Assembly: GCA_903903205.1 (NCBI GenBank)
Contig: CAIUXU010000460.1
Location: 1 to 13,064 of the forward strand
Origin: an uncultured Syntrophobacterales bacterium
Lineage (GTDB): Bacteria; Desulfobacterota; Syntrophia; Syntrophales; UBA5619
Direction: 5' to 3'
DNA length: 13,064 nt
Shown: piece by piece, positions 6,504 through 12,680 of the stretch
Layout of the letters: each line of letters starts with the position of its first letter
Position numbering within the stretch: position 1 is the first letter of the stretch
Program-made: the position numbers and the translations under genes
The notes under the pieces: generated by a model
The model's database searches: none
What the model saw: only the letters and a program-made list of their open reading frames with translations
Told to the model about the DNA's origin: nothing

Positions 6504-8141
6504 ATGGGAACGTTGCTCAGAAAAACCATTGGAGATCTTTTTGATGAGGTGGCCTCACGATTCCCCGACCGGGAGGCATTGATCGATCTTCCCGGGGGGC
6601 GGAGATATTCTTACCAGGAATTGCTTACCATCGTGAATCAGTTGGCCCGGGGATTTCTGAAACTGGGTATTCAGAAGGGGGAACATCTGGCCCTCTGGAC
6701 ACCCAACCTTGCCGAATCGATTATCACCGAGTTTGCCGCGGTGAAGGTCGGGGCCGTCCTGATGACCCTGGATACGAATGCCCAGCCCCAGCAGCTTGAA
6801 TATCAGCTCCGGCAGTCCGATTCTCAGACCCTCATTCTGTCCGAAGGAACAACCGGCACGGAACATATCGGGATGATCCGCCAGCTCTGCCCGGAGGTGG
6901 ACTCGTCGGCGCCGGGGCAACTGAATTGCCAATCCCTTCCGGAATTGAGACGGCTCATTGTGATATCGGACCGGGCCCACACGGGTATGCTGACCTGGAA
7001 AGGGGGCCTGGAATCCGGCAGAGAGATTCCTGATCTCCTGCTCTCCGAACGGCAACGTTCCTGCGATGTGGCCGATGTCGCCACGCTGCTCTACACCTCC
7101 GGGACAACCGGGGCGCCCAAGGGGGTGATGTCAACCCATTTTGGAATCGCCAACACAACCCTGGCCAGTGCGGCGAATCAAAAATTGACGGAAAAGGACC
7201 GGCTCTGTCTCTCCGTCCCCCTCTCCCACATGTTCGGCTGCATCTGTGTCGCTCTGGCGGGAATGATCAGGGGGGCCGCCCTGGTCATCCCGTCGGCAAT
7301 TTTCGATCCGAAGAAGGTTCTGGAGGCGATCGCGACGGAACGGTGCACCACAATCTATGGATCTCCCGCCGCCTTCATCGCGATGATGGAACATCCGGAA
7401 TACAGGAAATTCAACCTCCAGTCGCTGCGGACCGGGATTATGGGGGGCGCACAATGTCCTCTGGAGGTGATGAAGCGGGTTGCCGGGGAGATGGGGGCCA
7501 AAGAGATCGTGATCGGTTATGGCCAGACGGAGGCCTCCTCCTGGGTCACGATGACCCGGCCGGACGACCCTCTGGAATTGCGGGTTTCCACGGTCGGAAG
7601 AGCCCTTCCCAATGTGGAGGTAAAGCTGATCGATCCGCTGAGCGGCCAGGAGGTTTCCACCGGCGCCATCGGTGAGATCTGCGCCAGGGGATTCAACATG
7701 AAAGGTTACTACAAGATGCCTGCCGCAACCGCCAATGCCGTCGATTCCGAAGGGTGGCTCCACACCGGAGACCTTGGAACGATGGACGCGGAGGGTTATG
7801 TGAGAACAACCGGCAGGATGAAGGATGTGATCGTCTGCGGCGGCGAGACGATCTATCCCACCGAGATTGAAGAGATCCTCTTTTGCCACCCCAAGATCTC
7901 AAACGTTCAGGTCTTCGGGGTTCCCGCCAGAACCTCCGGCGAGGATGTGGCTGCCTGGATCAGGCTGGAAGAGGGGGCCTCGGCCACGGAGGATGAAATT
8001 CTTCAATATTGCCGGGAGAAACTGCCTGTTCCCAGCCTGCCGCGCTACATCAAATTTGTCAGGGAATTCCCGATGACCCTGCTGGGCAAGGTCCAGAAAT
8101 TTCGGATGAGGGAGATCTCCATTAAGGAGTACGGTCTGTAA
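6504..8141 (+). CDS. AMP-forming acyl-CoA synthetase (fatty-acyl-CoA ligase family)
   Basis: A 545-residue ANL-superfamily enzyme that activates a carboxylic acid, probably a fatty acid, to acyl-AMP and then acyl-CoA. Motifs in order: ATP-binding TSGTTGAPKG (198-207); YGQTE (339-343); GWLHTGDLG (417-425); GRMKDVIVCGGETIYPTEIEE (around 437-457); and catalytic Lys529 in LLGKVQK. All are complete and the length is normal for the family. ATG 6504 is preferred over in-frame upstream ATGs because AGGAGG (6493-6498) lies five bases before it and the protein start (MGTLLRKTIGDLF) matches family N-termini. It is divergent from the HD gene, and its last 20 bp overlap the convergent kinase gene. Chain-length preference cannot be assigned. 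No transmembrane segments are evident. Confidence 0.92.
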   Translation: MGTLLRKTIGDLFDEVASRFPDREALIDLPGGRRYSYQELLTIVNQLARGFLKLGIQKGEHLALWTPNLAESIITEFAAVKVGAVLMTLDTNAQPQQLEYQLRQSDSQTLILSEGTTGTEHIGMIRQLCPEVDSSAPGQLNCQSLPELRRLIVISDRAHTGMLTWKGGLESGREIPDLLLSERQRSCDVADVATLLYTSGTTGAPKGVMSTHFGIANTTLASAANQKLTEKDRLCLSVPLSHMFGCICVALAGMIRGAALVIPSAIFDPKKVLEAIATERCTTIYGSPAAFIAMMEHPEYRKFNLQSLRTGIMGGAQCPLEVMKRVAGEMGAKEIVIGYGQTEASSWVTMTRPDDPLELRVSTVGRALPNVEVKLIDPLSGQEVSTGAIGEICARGFNMKGYYKMPAATANAVDSEGWLHTGDLGTMDAEGYVRTTGRMKDVIVCGGETIYPTEIEEILFCHPKISNVQVFGVPARTSGEDVAAWIRLEEGASATEDEILQYCREKLPVPSLPRYIKFVREFPMTLLGKVQKFRMREISIKEYGL

Positions 8142-9054
8142 TATTTAGCCTCTCGCGGAACTCTTTAGGGGTGAAACAGTATTCCTGGGTACCGTAGCAT
8201 TCGACGGCAAAGGAAGCGCAGGTGCTGCCCATTCGGGCGCTTTGCTCCATATTTTTCCCTTGGACAAGGCCGCAGATCAGACCGCCCCTGTAGCAATCGC
8301 CGGCGCCTGTAGGGTCCTCCACTTTTCTTGCCTTGACGGGAGAGATGTCCATTTCGCTGTCCAATGTGCAAACCTGTGAGCCCGACTCGCCGAGGGTGGT
8401 GATGAGCGTCCCGGCCAGGCCCAGCAAAGCTTTCTTGTCCAATCCGGTCTTTTTGATGATCAGGTTCAACTCGTAGTCATTGACGATGAGGATCTTGCAC
8501 CCCTCTATCGCCCGGACCAGTTCTTTTCCATCCCACAGGGGCAGGGATTGCCCGGGGTCGAATATGTATTCGATTCCTTTGGCTTTGCAGGCCTGCGGGT
8601 AATTCATCATGTCGTCAAGATTTCCAGGAGAGACGATCACGATCGTTTCTTTGGGCGAGAGCTTGTCGAAGTCCAACGCTGAAGAGTGTCGCATCGCCCC
8701 GGGGTTGAATGCGGTGATCTGGTTGTTGTCCTGGTCGGTGGTGATGTAGGCTCCGGCCGTGAATTCCTCATCGATGATTTTGATGCTTTCCGTAGAGATC
8801 CCGTTTTTCGTCAGCCAGTCGAAGTATCTTTGATAATCAAGGCCAATCGTGGCGGAGATGACGGGTTTTTCTCCCATCAGCTTGAGCGCATAGGCAATAT
8901 TGCCCGCCGTGCCGCCGTATTTTTCCTTCAGGCCGTTTACCTGAAAGCAGACGTTTAAAGTATGAATTTTGTAAGGCAGGATGTGATCGGAGAAGTGTCC
9001 GGGGAAGTCCATAATTCGGTCATAGGCCAGTGATCCGGAAACAATGATGTTCAT
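8122..9054 (-). CDS. PfkB-family carbohydrate/nucleoside kinase, adenosine-kinase-like
   Basis: A 310-residue ribokinase-fold kinase. Seen: an N-terminal strand with SGSLAYDRIMDFPG (6-19); the glycine-rich substrate loop GGTAGN (47-52); NDYE (192-195), the Asn/Glu motif near the Mg-ATP site; and the anion-hole motif DPTGAGD (247-253) with catalytic base Asp253. Similar proteins in delta-proteobacteria and cyanobacteria are annotated as adenosine or sugar kinases; the FSDHILP and TTDQDNNQITAFNPGAM segments are typical of that subgroup. The true acceptor (adenosine, another nucleoside or a sugar) is not determined. AAAGGA lies eight bases before the ATG. A near-consensus promoter is upstream. 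The gene end overlaps the convergent ligase gene by 20 bp, leaving no room for a terminator between them. Confidence 0.9.
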   Translation of the reverse strand: MNIIVSGSLAYDRIMDFPGHFSDHILPYKIHTLNVCFQVNGLKEKYGGTAGNIAYALKLMGEKPVISATIGLDYQRYFDWLTKNGISTESIKIIDEEFTAGAYITTDQDNNQITAFNPGAMRHSSALDFDKLSPKETIVIVSPGNLDDMMNYPQACKAKGIEYIFDPGQSLPLWDGKELVRAIEGCKILIVNDYELNLIIKKTGLDKKALLGLAGTLITTLGESGSQVCTLDSEMDISPVKARKVEDPTGAGDCYRGGLICGLVQGKNMEQSARMGSTCASFAVECYGTQEYCFTPKEFRERLNITDRTP

Positions 9055-9084
9055 AGATGCAATCCTTTCAAATTTATTGGCGTT

Positions 9085-9113
9085 ACCATAGGCAATCTCG
9101 GGTTGGGTGTCAA
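9085..9113 (-). promoter_or_regulatory. Sigma-70-type promoter of the PfkB kinase gene
   Basis: On the minus strand a perfect -35 TTGACA (9113-9108), a 17-bp spacer and a -10 TATGGT (9090-9085) stand 30 bp before the kinase start codon. This is the best housekeeping-type promoter in the window. Confidence 0.75.
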
Positions 9114-9135
9114 TGATATTTTACCCTGATATTTT
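9114..9135 (-). repeat. Two 9-bp direct repeats upstream of the kinase -35 box
   Basis: AAAATATCA (minus strand) occurs twice, at 9135-9127 and 9122-9114, with a 4-bp gap (13-bp period). The inner copy touches the -35 TTGACA. This is the geometry of an activator site or of an A-rich UP-like element. It also lies in the control region shared with the divergent reductase gene. Confidence 0.55.
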
Positions 9136-9250
9136 GCCACGGTGAGGTCTATAACACGCTGTTGATTTCTCGGCGATCGTGATATGGAATGACACTGAAA
9201 GCGGTTAGAACCATCATTATAGCAACATCTTTGGAAACAGGAGGAGGAGC

Positions 9251-10894
9251 ATGAAAGTAGTTATTGTAGGAGGTGTTGCGGGTGGCATGTCGGCTGCCGC
9301 CAGGCTGCGGCGTCTTTCCGAAGAAGCCGAAATCATTGTCTTTGAAAAAGGAGAGCATATCTCTTTTGCCAATTGCGGCCTGCCCTACTACATTGGCGGT
9401 GTTATCAAGGAGAGGGAGGAACTGGTCCTGCAGACTCCCACCGCTTTCCGCAAGCGCTTCCAGGTCGATGTGCGCGTATCCAATGAGGTTCTCTCCGTTG
9501 ATCGGGCGGCAAAAAAAGTAACCGCAAAGGATTTGGCTTCGGGGCGGATCTATGAGGAGAGCTATGACAAGCTGGTTTTGGCGCCCGGAGCGGAACCGGT
9601 GCGCCCCCCCTTGCCGGGGATAGGGCACGCAAATATTTTCACGCTGCGCACGCTTGGCGACACCTTTAAAATCAAGGATTTCATCGATAACCATGCATCG
9701 AAAACCGCGCTTGTCGTCGGCGGCGGCCCCATCGGGCTGGAAATGGCCGAAAATCTGGCGGAGGCGGGGCTTGAGGTCACTCTGGCCGAAGCCCTGCCGC
9801 AGGTGATGAATCCCGTGGATCTGGAAATTGCGGTCCTCATACATAAAAATCTGCGCGACCGGGGAATCGTTCTTTGCCTGTCCGACGGCGTAAAATCCTT
9901 TGCCGATCAATCCGGGAAAGTGCTGACATTGCTGGCAAGTGGACGGGAGATTGTCACGGATTTCGTTATCTTCGCCGTGGGGGTCAAGCCGGAAACAAAG
10001 CTTGCCGCCGAAGCAGGTCTGGCCGTCGGTCGGGGGATCATCGTCAACGAATTCCTGCAAACAATCGATGAAAATATTTACGCCATCGGCGATGCGATCG
10101 AGTTTATGAACCCGCTGACGGGAAAGAGATATGTTGCGGCGCTTGCCGGGCCGGCCAACAAACAGGGCCGGATGGTCGCGGATAATATAATCGAAGGGAA
10201 CAAAAAGAAATATTATGGCACGTTAGGCACGGCGGTTGTAAAAGTCTTTGCCATGACGGTGGCCGTGACCGGCCTTGCGTCGAAAGCGCTGGATGCGGAG
10301 CAGATTCCTTATGAGTCGGTCGTCATTCATCCCGGCAGCCATGCCGGCTATTATCCCGGCGCCACCACCATGACGCTCAAACTTCTTTTCTCGCCGGCCG
10401 ATGGAAAAATTCTGGGGGCGCAGGCGGCCGGTTTTGAAGGCGTGGACAAGTGCATCGATGTGATCTCCGCTTACATCTCCATGCACGGGACCGTTTATGA
10501 TTTGGCGGGTTACGAACACTGTTATGCGCCGCCCTTTTCCTCCGCGAAGGATGCAGTGAACATGGCCGGATTTGTTGCGGAAAATGTGTTATCAGGAAAA
10601 GTGAAAACGATCCCATGGGATAAACTCGCATCGCTTGGCGACACGCTTTACCTGCTCGACGTGAGAACGGTCGAAGAGTACCGGCGCGGCATGGTCAGCG
10701 GCGCCGTAAATATCCCGTTGGATGATTTGCGGGGGCGTCTCGGCGAGGTGCCACAGGGGAGAAAGATCGCCGTGTACTGCGGCGTGGGCATTCGTTCCTA
10801 TGCGGCCGTGAGAATTCTGAAGCAGAAAGGTTATGGAGAAGTGTATAACCTGTCGGGCGGCTTTATGACCTATAGCAGTCTTCAGGGTCAATAA
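9251..10894 (+). CDS. CoA-disulfide reductase-like flavoenzyme with C-terminal rhodanese domain
   Basis: A 547-residue fusion. Residues 1 to about 450 are an FAD/NAD(P)H disulfide reductase of the NOX/CoADR group: FAD-binding GGVAGG (7-12); redox-active Cys42 in SFANCGLPYYIGG; a second nucleotide motif VVGGGPIGLEMAENL near 155-170; the FAD motif DENIYAIGDA; and the dimer-interface motif YAPPFSSAKDAVN, which in CoA-disulfide reductases carries a catalytic Tyr. Residues from about 460 form a rhodanese domain with LLDVRTVEEYRRG and active-site Cys510 in YCGVGIRSY. Homologous fusions reduce CoA disulfide, CoA persulfide or polysulfide, so a role in sulfur handling or redox defence is likely. AGGAGGAGG precedes the ATG closely. 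No partner gene follows. Both catalytic cysteines are present. Confidence 0.93.
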   Translation: MKVVIVGGVAGGMSAAARLRRLSEEAEIIVFEKGEHISFANCGLPYYIGGVIKEREELVLQTPTAFRKRFQVDVRVSNEVLSVDRAAKKVTAKDLASGRIYEESYDKLVLAPGAEPVRPPLPGIGHANIFTLRTLGDTFKIKDFIDNHASKTALVVGGGPIGLEMAENLAEAGLEVTLAEALPQVMNPVDLEIAVLIHKNLRDRGIVLCLSDGVKSFADQSGKVLTLLASGREIVTDFVIFAVGVKPETKLAAEAGLAVGRGIIVNEFLQTIDENIYAIGDAIEFMNPLTGKRYVAALAGPANKQGRMVADNIIEGNKKKYYGTLGTAVVKVFAMTVAVTGLASKALDAEQIPYESVVIHPGSHAGYYPGATTMTLKLLFSPADGKILGAQAAGFEGVDKCIDVISAYISMHGTVYDLAGYEHCYAPPFSSAKDAVNMAGFVAENVLSGKVKTIPWDKLASLGDTLYLLDVRTVEEYRRGMVSGAVNIPLDDLRGRLGEVPQGRKIAVYCGVGIRSYAAVRILKQKGYGEVYNLSGGFMTYSSLQGQ

Positions 10895-11147
10895 TCATTC
10901 CTGGCCTCAAAGGAAGAAATTCTTCGCAAGATCGCCAGTCACCACCGGGTATTCTTTTGCGGCGCCAATCAATTCTGCTGTGATGTCTCGCTGAATCACG
11001 ACGGCGCCTTGCCCGATGTTTGTGAAAATGTCAAGTTCAACTTTTAAATTGCACAACTTTTATTGACCACGGTTGCAAAGTGCGTGAGATTGACTTGTCG
11101 GCCCTATGCCACAAGCCCACAGGAGAGTGTGCAATAATAATTGGTGG

Positions 11148-11158
11148 CTGTCCCAAAT
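11148..11158 (+). repeat. Left copy of an inverted 11-bp motif flanking the TacAT-like module
   Basis: CTGTCCCAAAT here matches 10 of 11 bases of the reverse complement of ATTGGGGACAG at 11992-12002. The two copies face each other about 845 bp apart with the DUF1778/GNAT pair between them. Confidence 0.5.
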
Positions 11159-11174
11159 TATCCGTGAAATAGTT

Positions 11175-11195
11175 GCCATTTTGGCGTCATTATGA
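11175..11195. promoter_or_regulatory. Candidate operator of the TacAT-like module
   Basis: Two small adjacent palindromes, GCCA-TTT-TGGC (11175-11185) and TCAT-T-ATGA (11187-11195), lie 30 bp before the antitoxin start. They overlap -10-like TATGAT (11191-11196) and follow -35-like TTGCCA (11173-11178), but the spacing between those two boxes is too short for a good promoter. Ribbon-helix-helix antitoxins usually repress their own operons through such sites. Confidence 0.3.
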
Positions 11196-11224
11196 TAGTC
11201 TGCCGGTAAAGTAGGAGGTGCCTC

Positions 11225-11506
11225 ATGGCGCTTAACAAAGTCGAAGAGAGAATTCCAGCCCGAATGCCTCTTGAGGTGTACGAGAGGATAGCTGCAGCGG
11301 CCCAGGCTGTCGGAGCGACCCTTAATCAATTCCTTGTCCAGTCCGCATTGGACAAAGCCAACGATATTCTTGAAAGGGAGCGGGTCATCACCCTCTCCAC
11401 CAAGGCCGCGGAAACTTTTTTTGGCCTCATCGAGAATCCACCCTCTCCGAATGATTGTTTGAAAGAGGCTATGCACCAGAGAGAGGTGCTTTTGTGCCGG
11501 AGATAG
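11225..11506 (+). CDS. DUF1778 (TacA-type) ribbon-helix-helix antitoxin
   Basis: A 93-residue protein. The N-terminal ribbon-helix-helix fold spans about 5-47 (VEERIPARMPLEVYERIAAAA, then GATLNQFLVQSAL). The C-terminal part, with ITLSTKAAETFFGLIENPPSPNDCLKEA (about 55-82), is the DUF1778 segment that wraps the acetyltransferase toxin. It neutralises the downstream GNAT toxin and probably represses the operon with it. AGGAGG (11213-11218) is six bases before the ATG. The stop lies 10 bases inside the toxin gene, which starts at GTG 11494 in another frame, so the pair is coupled. Confidence 0.88.
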   Translation: MALNKVEERIPARMPLEVYERIAAAAQAVGATLNQFLVQSALDKANDILERERVITLSTKAAETFFGLIENPPSPNDCLKEAMHQREVLLCRR

Positions 11507-12024
11507 TTCCCCTTGCGCGCCATCACGACCGAACCAGATTTGATTGTGGCGTCCCGGAACTGAATTCCTTTCTCAAGGCGACGGCCCGGCAGCATGGCGA
11601 AAAAGGGATTTCACGCACTTTTGTGCTCTCGGATCAGGAAAAACCTGCCACAATCCTCGGGTATTTTACTCTCACGCTCTGCGAAGTCAGAACGACGCAT
11701 CTTCCCGCAGCATATGCAAAGAAATATCCACAACATGGACTTCCGGCCGTTCGCCTTGCGAGACTTGCCGTTTCCGGAAAATACCAGAGAAAGGGCTATG
11801 GCGGCCTGCTGCTCGCGGAAGCAATTTATCGGACGGTCTTCATCGCAGAACAAGCTGGCCTGATAGGTCTGTTTGTCGATGCCAAAGACGATCGTGCACA
11901 AAAATTCTACGAAAGATACGGTTTTGTTTCACTTCCAGGCCAAGTGCTGCAATTATTCCTGCCCCGTGAGACACTTTGTTTGGCAAGCACTATTGGGGAC
12001 AGAGCCCTTATTTATTCCCATTGA
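11494..12024 (+). CDS. GNAT-family acetyltransferase toxin (TacT-like)
   Basis: A 176-residue toxin. TacT-type enzymes acetylate aminoacyl-tRNA and stop translation. Seen: FDCGVPELNSFL near the N-terminus, typical of this group; the acetyl-CoA loop RLAVSGKYQRKGYGGLLL (about 91-108) with the Q-R-K-G-Y-G signature; and FYERYGF with the catalytic-type Tyr. GTG 11494 is chosen over ATG 11455 because GAGAGG lies seven bases upstream, the overlap with the antitoxin is then short, and the homologous N-terminus begins there. The last residues (STIGDRALIYSH) are encoded by a sequence resembling a dispersed GGGGACAG element. Family members usually end soon after the LFLP motif, so this tail is probably acquired. 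Confidence 0.88.
   Translation: MPEIVPLARHHDRTRFDCGVPELNSFLKATARQHGEKGISRTFVLSDQEKPATILGYFTLTLCEVRTTHLPAAYAKKYPQHGLPAVRLARLAVSGKYQRKGYGGLLLAEAIYRTVFIAEQAGLIGLFVDAKDDRAQKFYERYGFVSLPGQVLQLFLPRETLCLASTIGDRALIYSH
11992..12020 (-). repeat. Right copy of the inverted motif, in a dispersed-element-like sequence at the toxin 3' end
   Basis: ATTGGGGACAG (11992-12002), followed by AGCCCTTATTTATTCCC, resembles short dispersed sequences of the GGGGACAG/GGGGTCAG...CCCTTATTTATT kind that I associate with delta-proteobacterial and other environmental genomes. It overlaps the last codons of the acetyltransferase gene and pairs with the motif at 11148-11158. The assignment rests on recall; no second full copy is in the window. 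Confidence 0.45.
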
Positions 12025-12049
12025 CGGTGGATATCGATTGCGATACTGT
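12021..12049 (+). promoter_or_regulatory. Promoter and palindromic operator of vapBC
   Basis: A -35-like TTGACG (12021-12026), a 17-bp spacer and a -10-like TACTGT (12044-12049) lie 31 bp before vapB. The palindrome TATCG-ATTG-CGATA (12032-12045) overlaps the spacer and -10, the expected place for autorepression by a VapBC complex. Confidence 0.5.
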
Positions 12050-12080
12050 AATACCGAAAATCATCGATGGAGGATATGGC

Positions 12081-12287
12081 ATGCTTACAGTCACAGTATC
12101 ACCCAAGTTTCAGGTCGTAATTCCGCGGCCGGTACGCGATAACCTGCAGATCCGGCCTGGGCAGAAAATGCAGGTTGTCGAATACGAGGGAAGGATCGAA
12201 CTGTTTCCGGAGCGCGACATCGCGGAACTTAGAGGATTCCTCAAAGGGATAAACACCGAGTTTGAGCGGGAGGAGGATCGGGTATGA
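12081..12287 (+). CDS. vapB: VapB-type antitoxin with AbrB/SpoVT (swapped-hairpin) domain
   Basis: A 68-residue protein. Residues 1 to about 45 are an AbrB/MazE-like DNA-binding fold: VTVSPKFQVVIPRPVRDNL, then PGQKMQVVEYEGRIELFP. The acidic tail (FLKGINTEFEREEDRV) is the part that would block the VapC active site. The frame is open upstream to 11976, but ATG 12081 is chosen because GGAGG (12069-12073) is seven bases before it and the domain starts there. Its stop overlaps the vapC start by 4 bases (ATGA). Confidence 0.9.
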   Translation: MLTVTVSPKFQVVIPRPVRDNLQIRPGQKMQVVEYEGRIELFPERDIAELRGFLKGINTEFEREEDRV

Positions 12288-12655
12288 ATGTGGTTGATTC
12301 ATCTGGCTGGCTCGAATACTTTGCCGAAGGTCCCAATGCCGGACACTTTGCACCCGTCATCAACCTGCCGGAGCAATTGGTGGTTCCCACCGTCACCCTG
12401 TATGAAGTCTTCAAAGTGGCATTGAGGGAGTCGAACGAGAACGACGCTTTGCAGGCGTGTGCCGCCATGCAGCAGGGGCTGGTCGCCGATCTTACCGCGA
12501 AAGTGGCTGTCGCGGCCAGCAAATTGAGTCTGAAGCATGCGTTGCCCATGGCCGATGCCGTTATTTTGGCCACCGCTCGGGAACATGGCGCCACCTTGTG
12601 GACGCAGGACGTCCATTTCAAGGATATCACCGGCGTGAAGTACTTTCCGAAGTAA
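12284..12655 (+). CDS. vapC: VapC-type PIN-domain ribonuclease toxin
   Basis: A 123-residue PIN-domain nuclease. The four acidic residues that hold the catalytic metal are present: Asp5 (NVVDSSGWLEYF), Glu41 (LYEVFKV), Asp91 (PMADAVILA) and Asp109 (TQDVHF). VapC toxins cut tRNA or rRNA; the target here is unknown. The start overlaps the vapB stop by 4 bases, so the pair is translationally coupled. The length and motifs are normal, so it should be active unless bound by VapB. The next gene begins 25 bp downstream with its own strong ribosome site. Confidence 0.93.
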   Translation: MNVVDSSGWLEYFAEGPNAGHFAPVINLPEQLVVPTVTLYEVFKVALRESNENDALQACAAMQQGLVADLTAKVAVAASKLSLKHALPMADAVILATAREHGATLWTQDVHFKDITGVKYFPK

Positions 12656-12680
12656 TTACGACATCTCAGGAGGCCCTGTC

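Larger units (their letters stand above)
10895..11224. other. 330-bp stretch without a convincing gene
   Basis: The left half holds a 50-codon minus-strand frame (11059-10907) that reads naturally (for example ELDIFTNIGQGAVVIQRD and AAKEYPVVTGDLAKNFFL) but has only a TTG near its start and no ribosome site; it may be the end of a lost gene. A 13-bp palindrome with arms GAAGAA and TTCTTC is at 10913-10925. The right half is A/T-rich and carries the control region of the following toxin-antitoxin module. No tRNA or clear terminator with a T-tract was seen. Confidence 0.4.

Noticed and set aside
7131..7889. 252-codon minus-strand open frame
   Set aside because: It is antisense to the intact acyl-CoA ligase and shows no domain of its own.
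9149..10060. 303-codon minus-strand open frame
   Set aside because: It is antisense to the CoA-disulfide reductase gene; its translation is a shadow of conserved FAD-binding segments.
10913..10925. GAAGAA-A-TTCTTC palindrome as a terminator of the reductase gene
   Set aside because: There is almost no loop, the stem is weak, and no T-run follows. It is kept only as a note in the intergenic entry.
11048..11135. 8-bp inverted pair ATTGCACA/TGTGCAAT as insertion-sequence ends
   Set aside because: The arms are short and 72 bp apart with nothing coding between them; this is within chance for an A/T-rich spacer.
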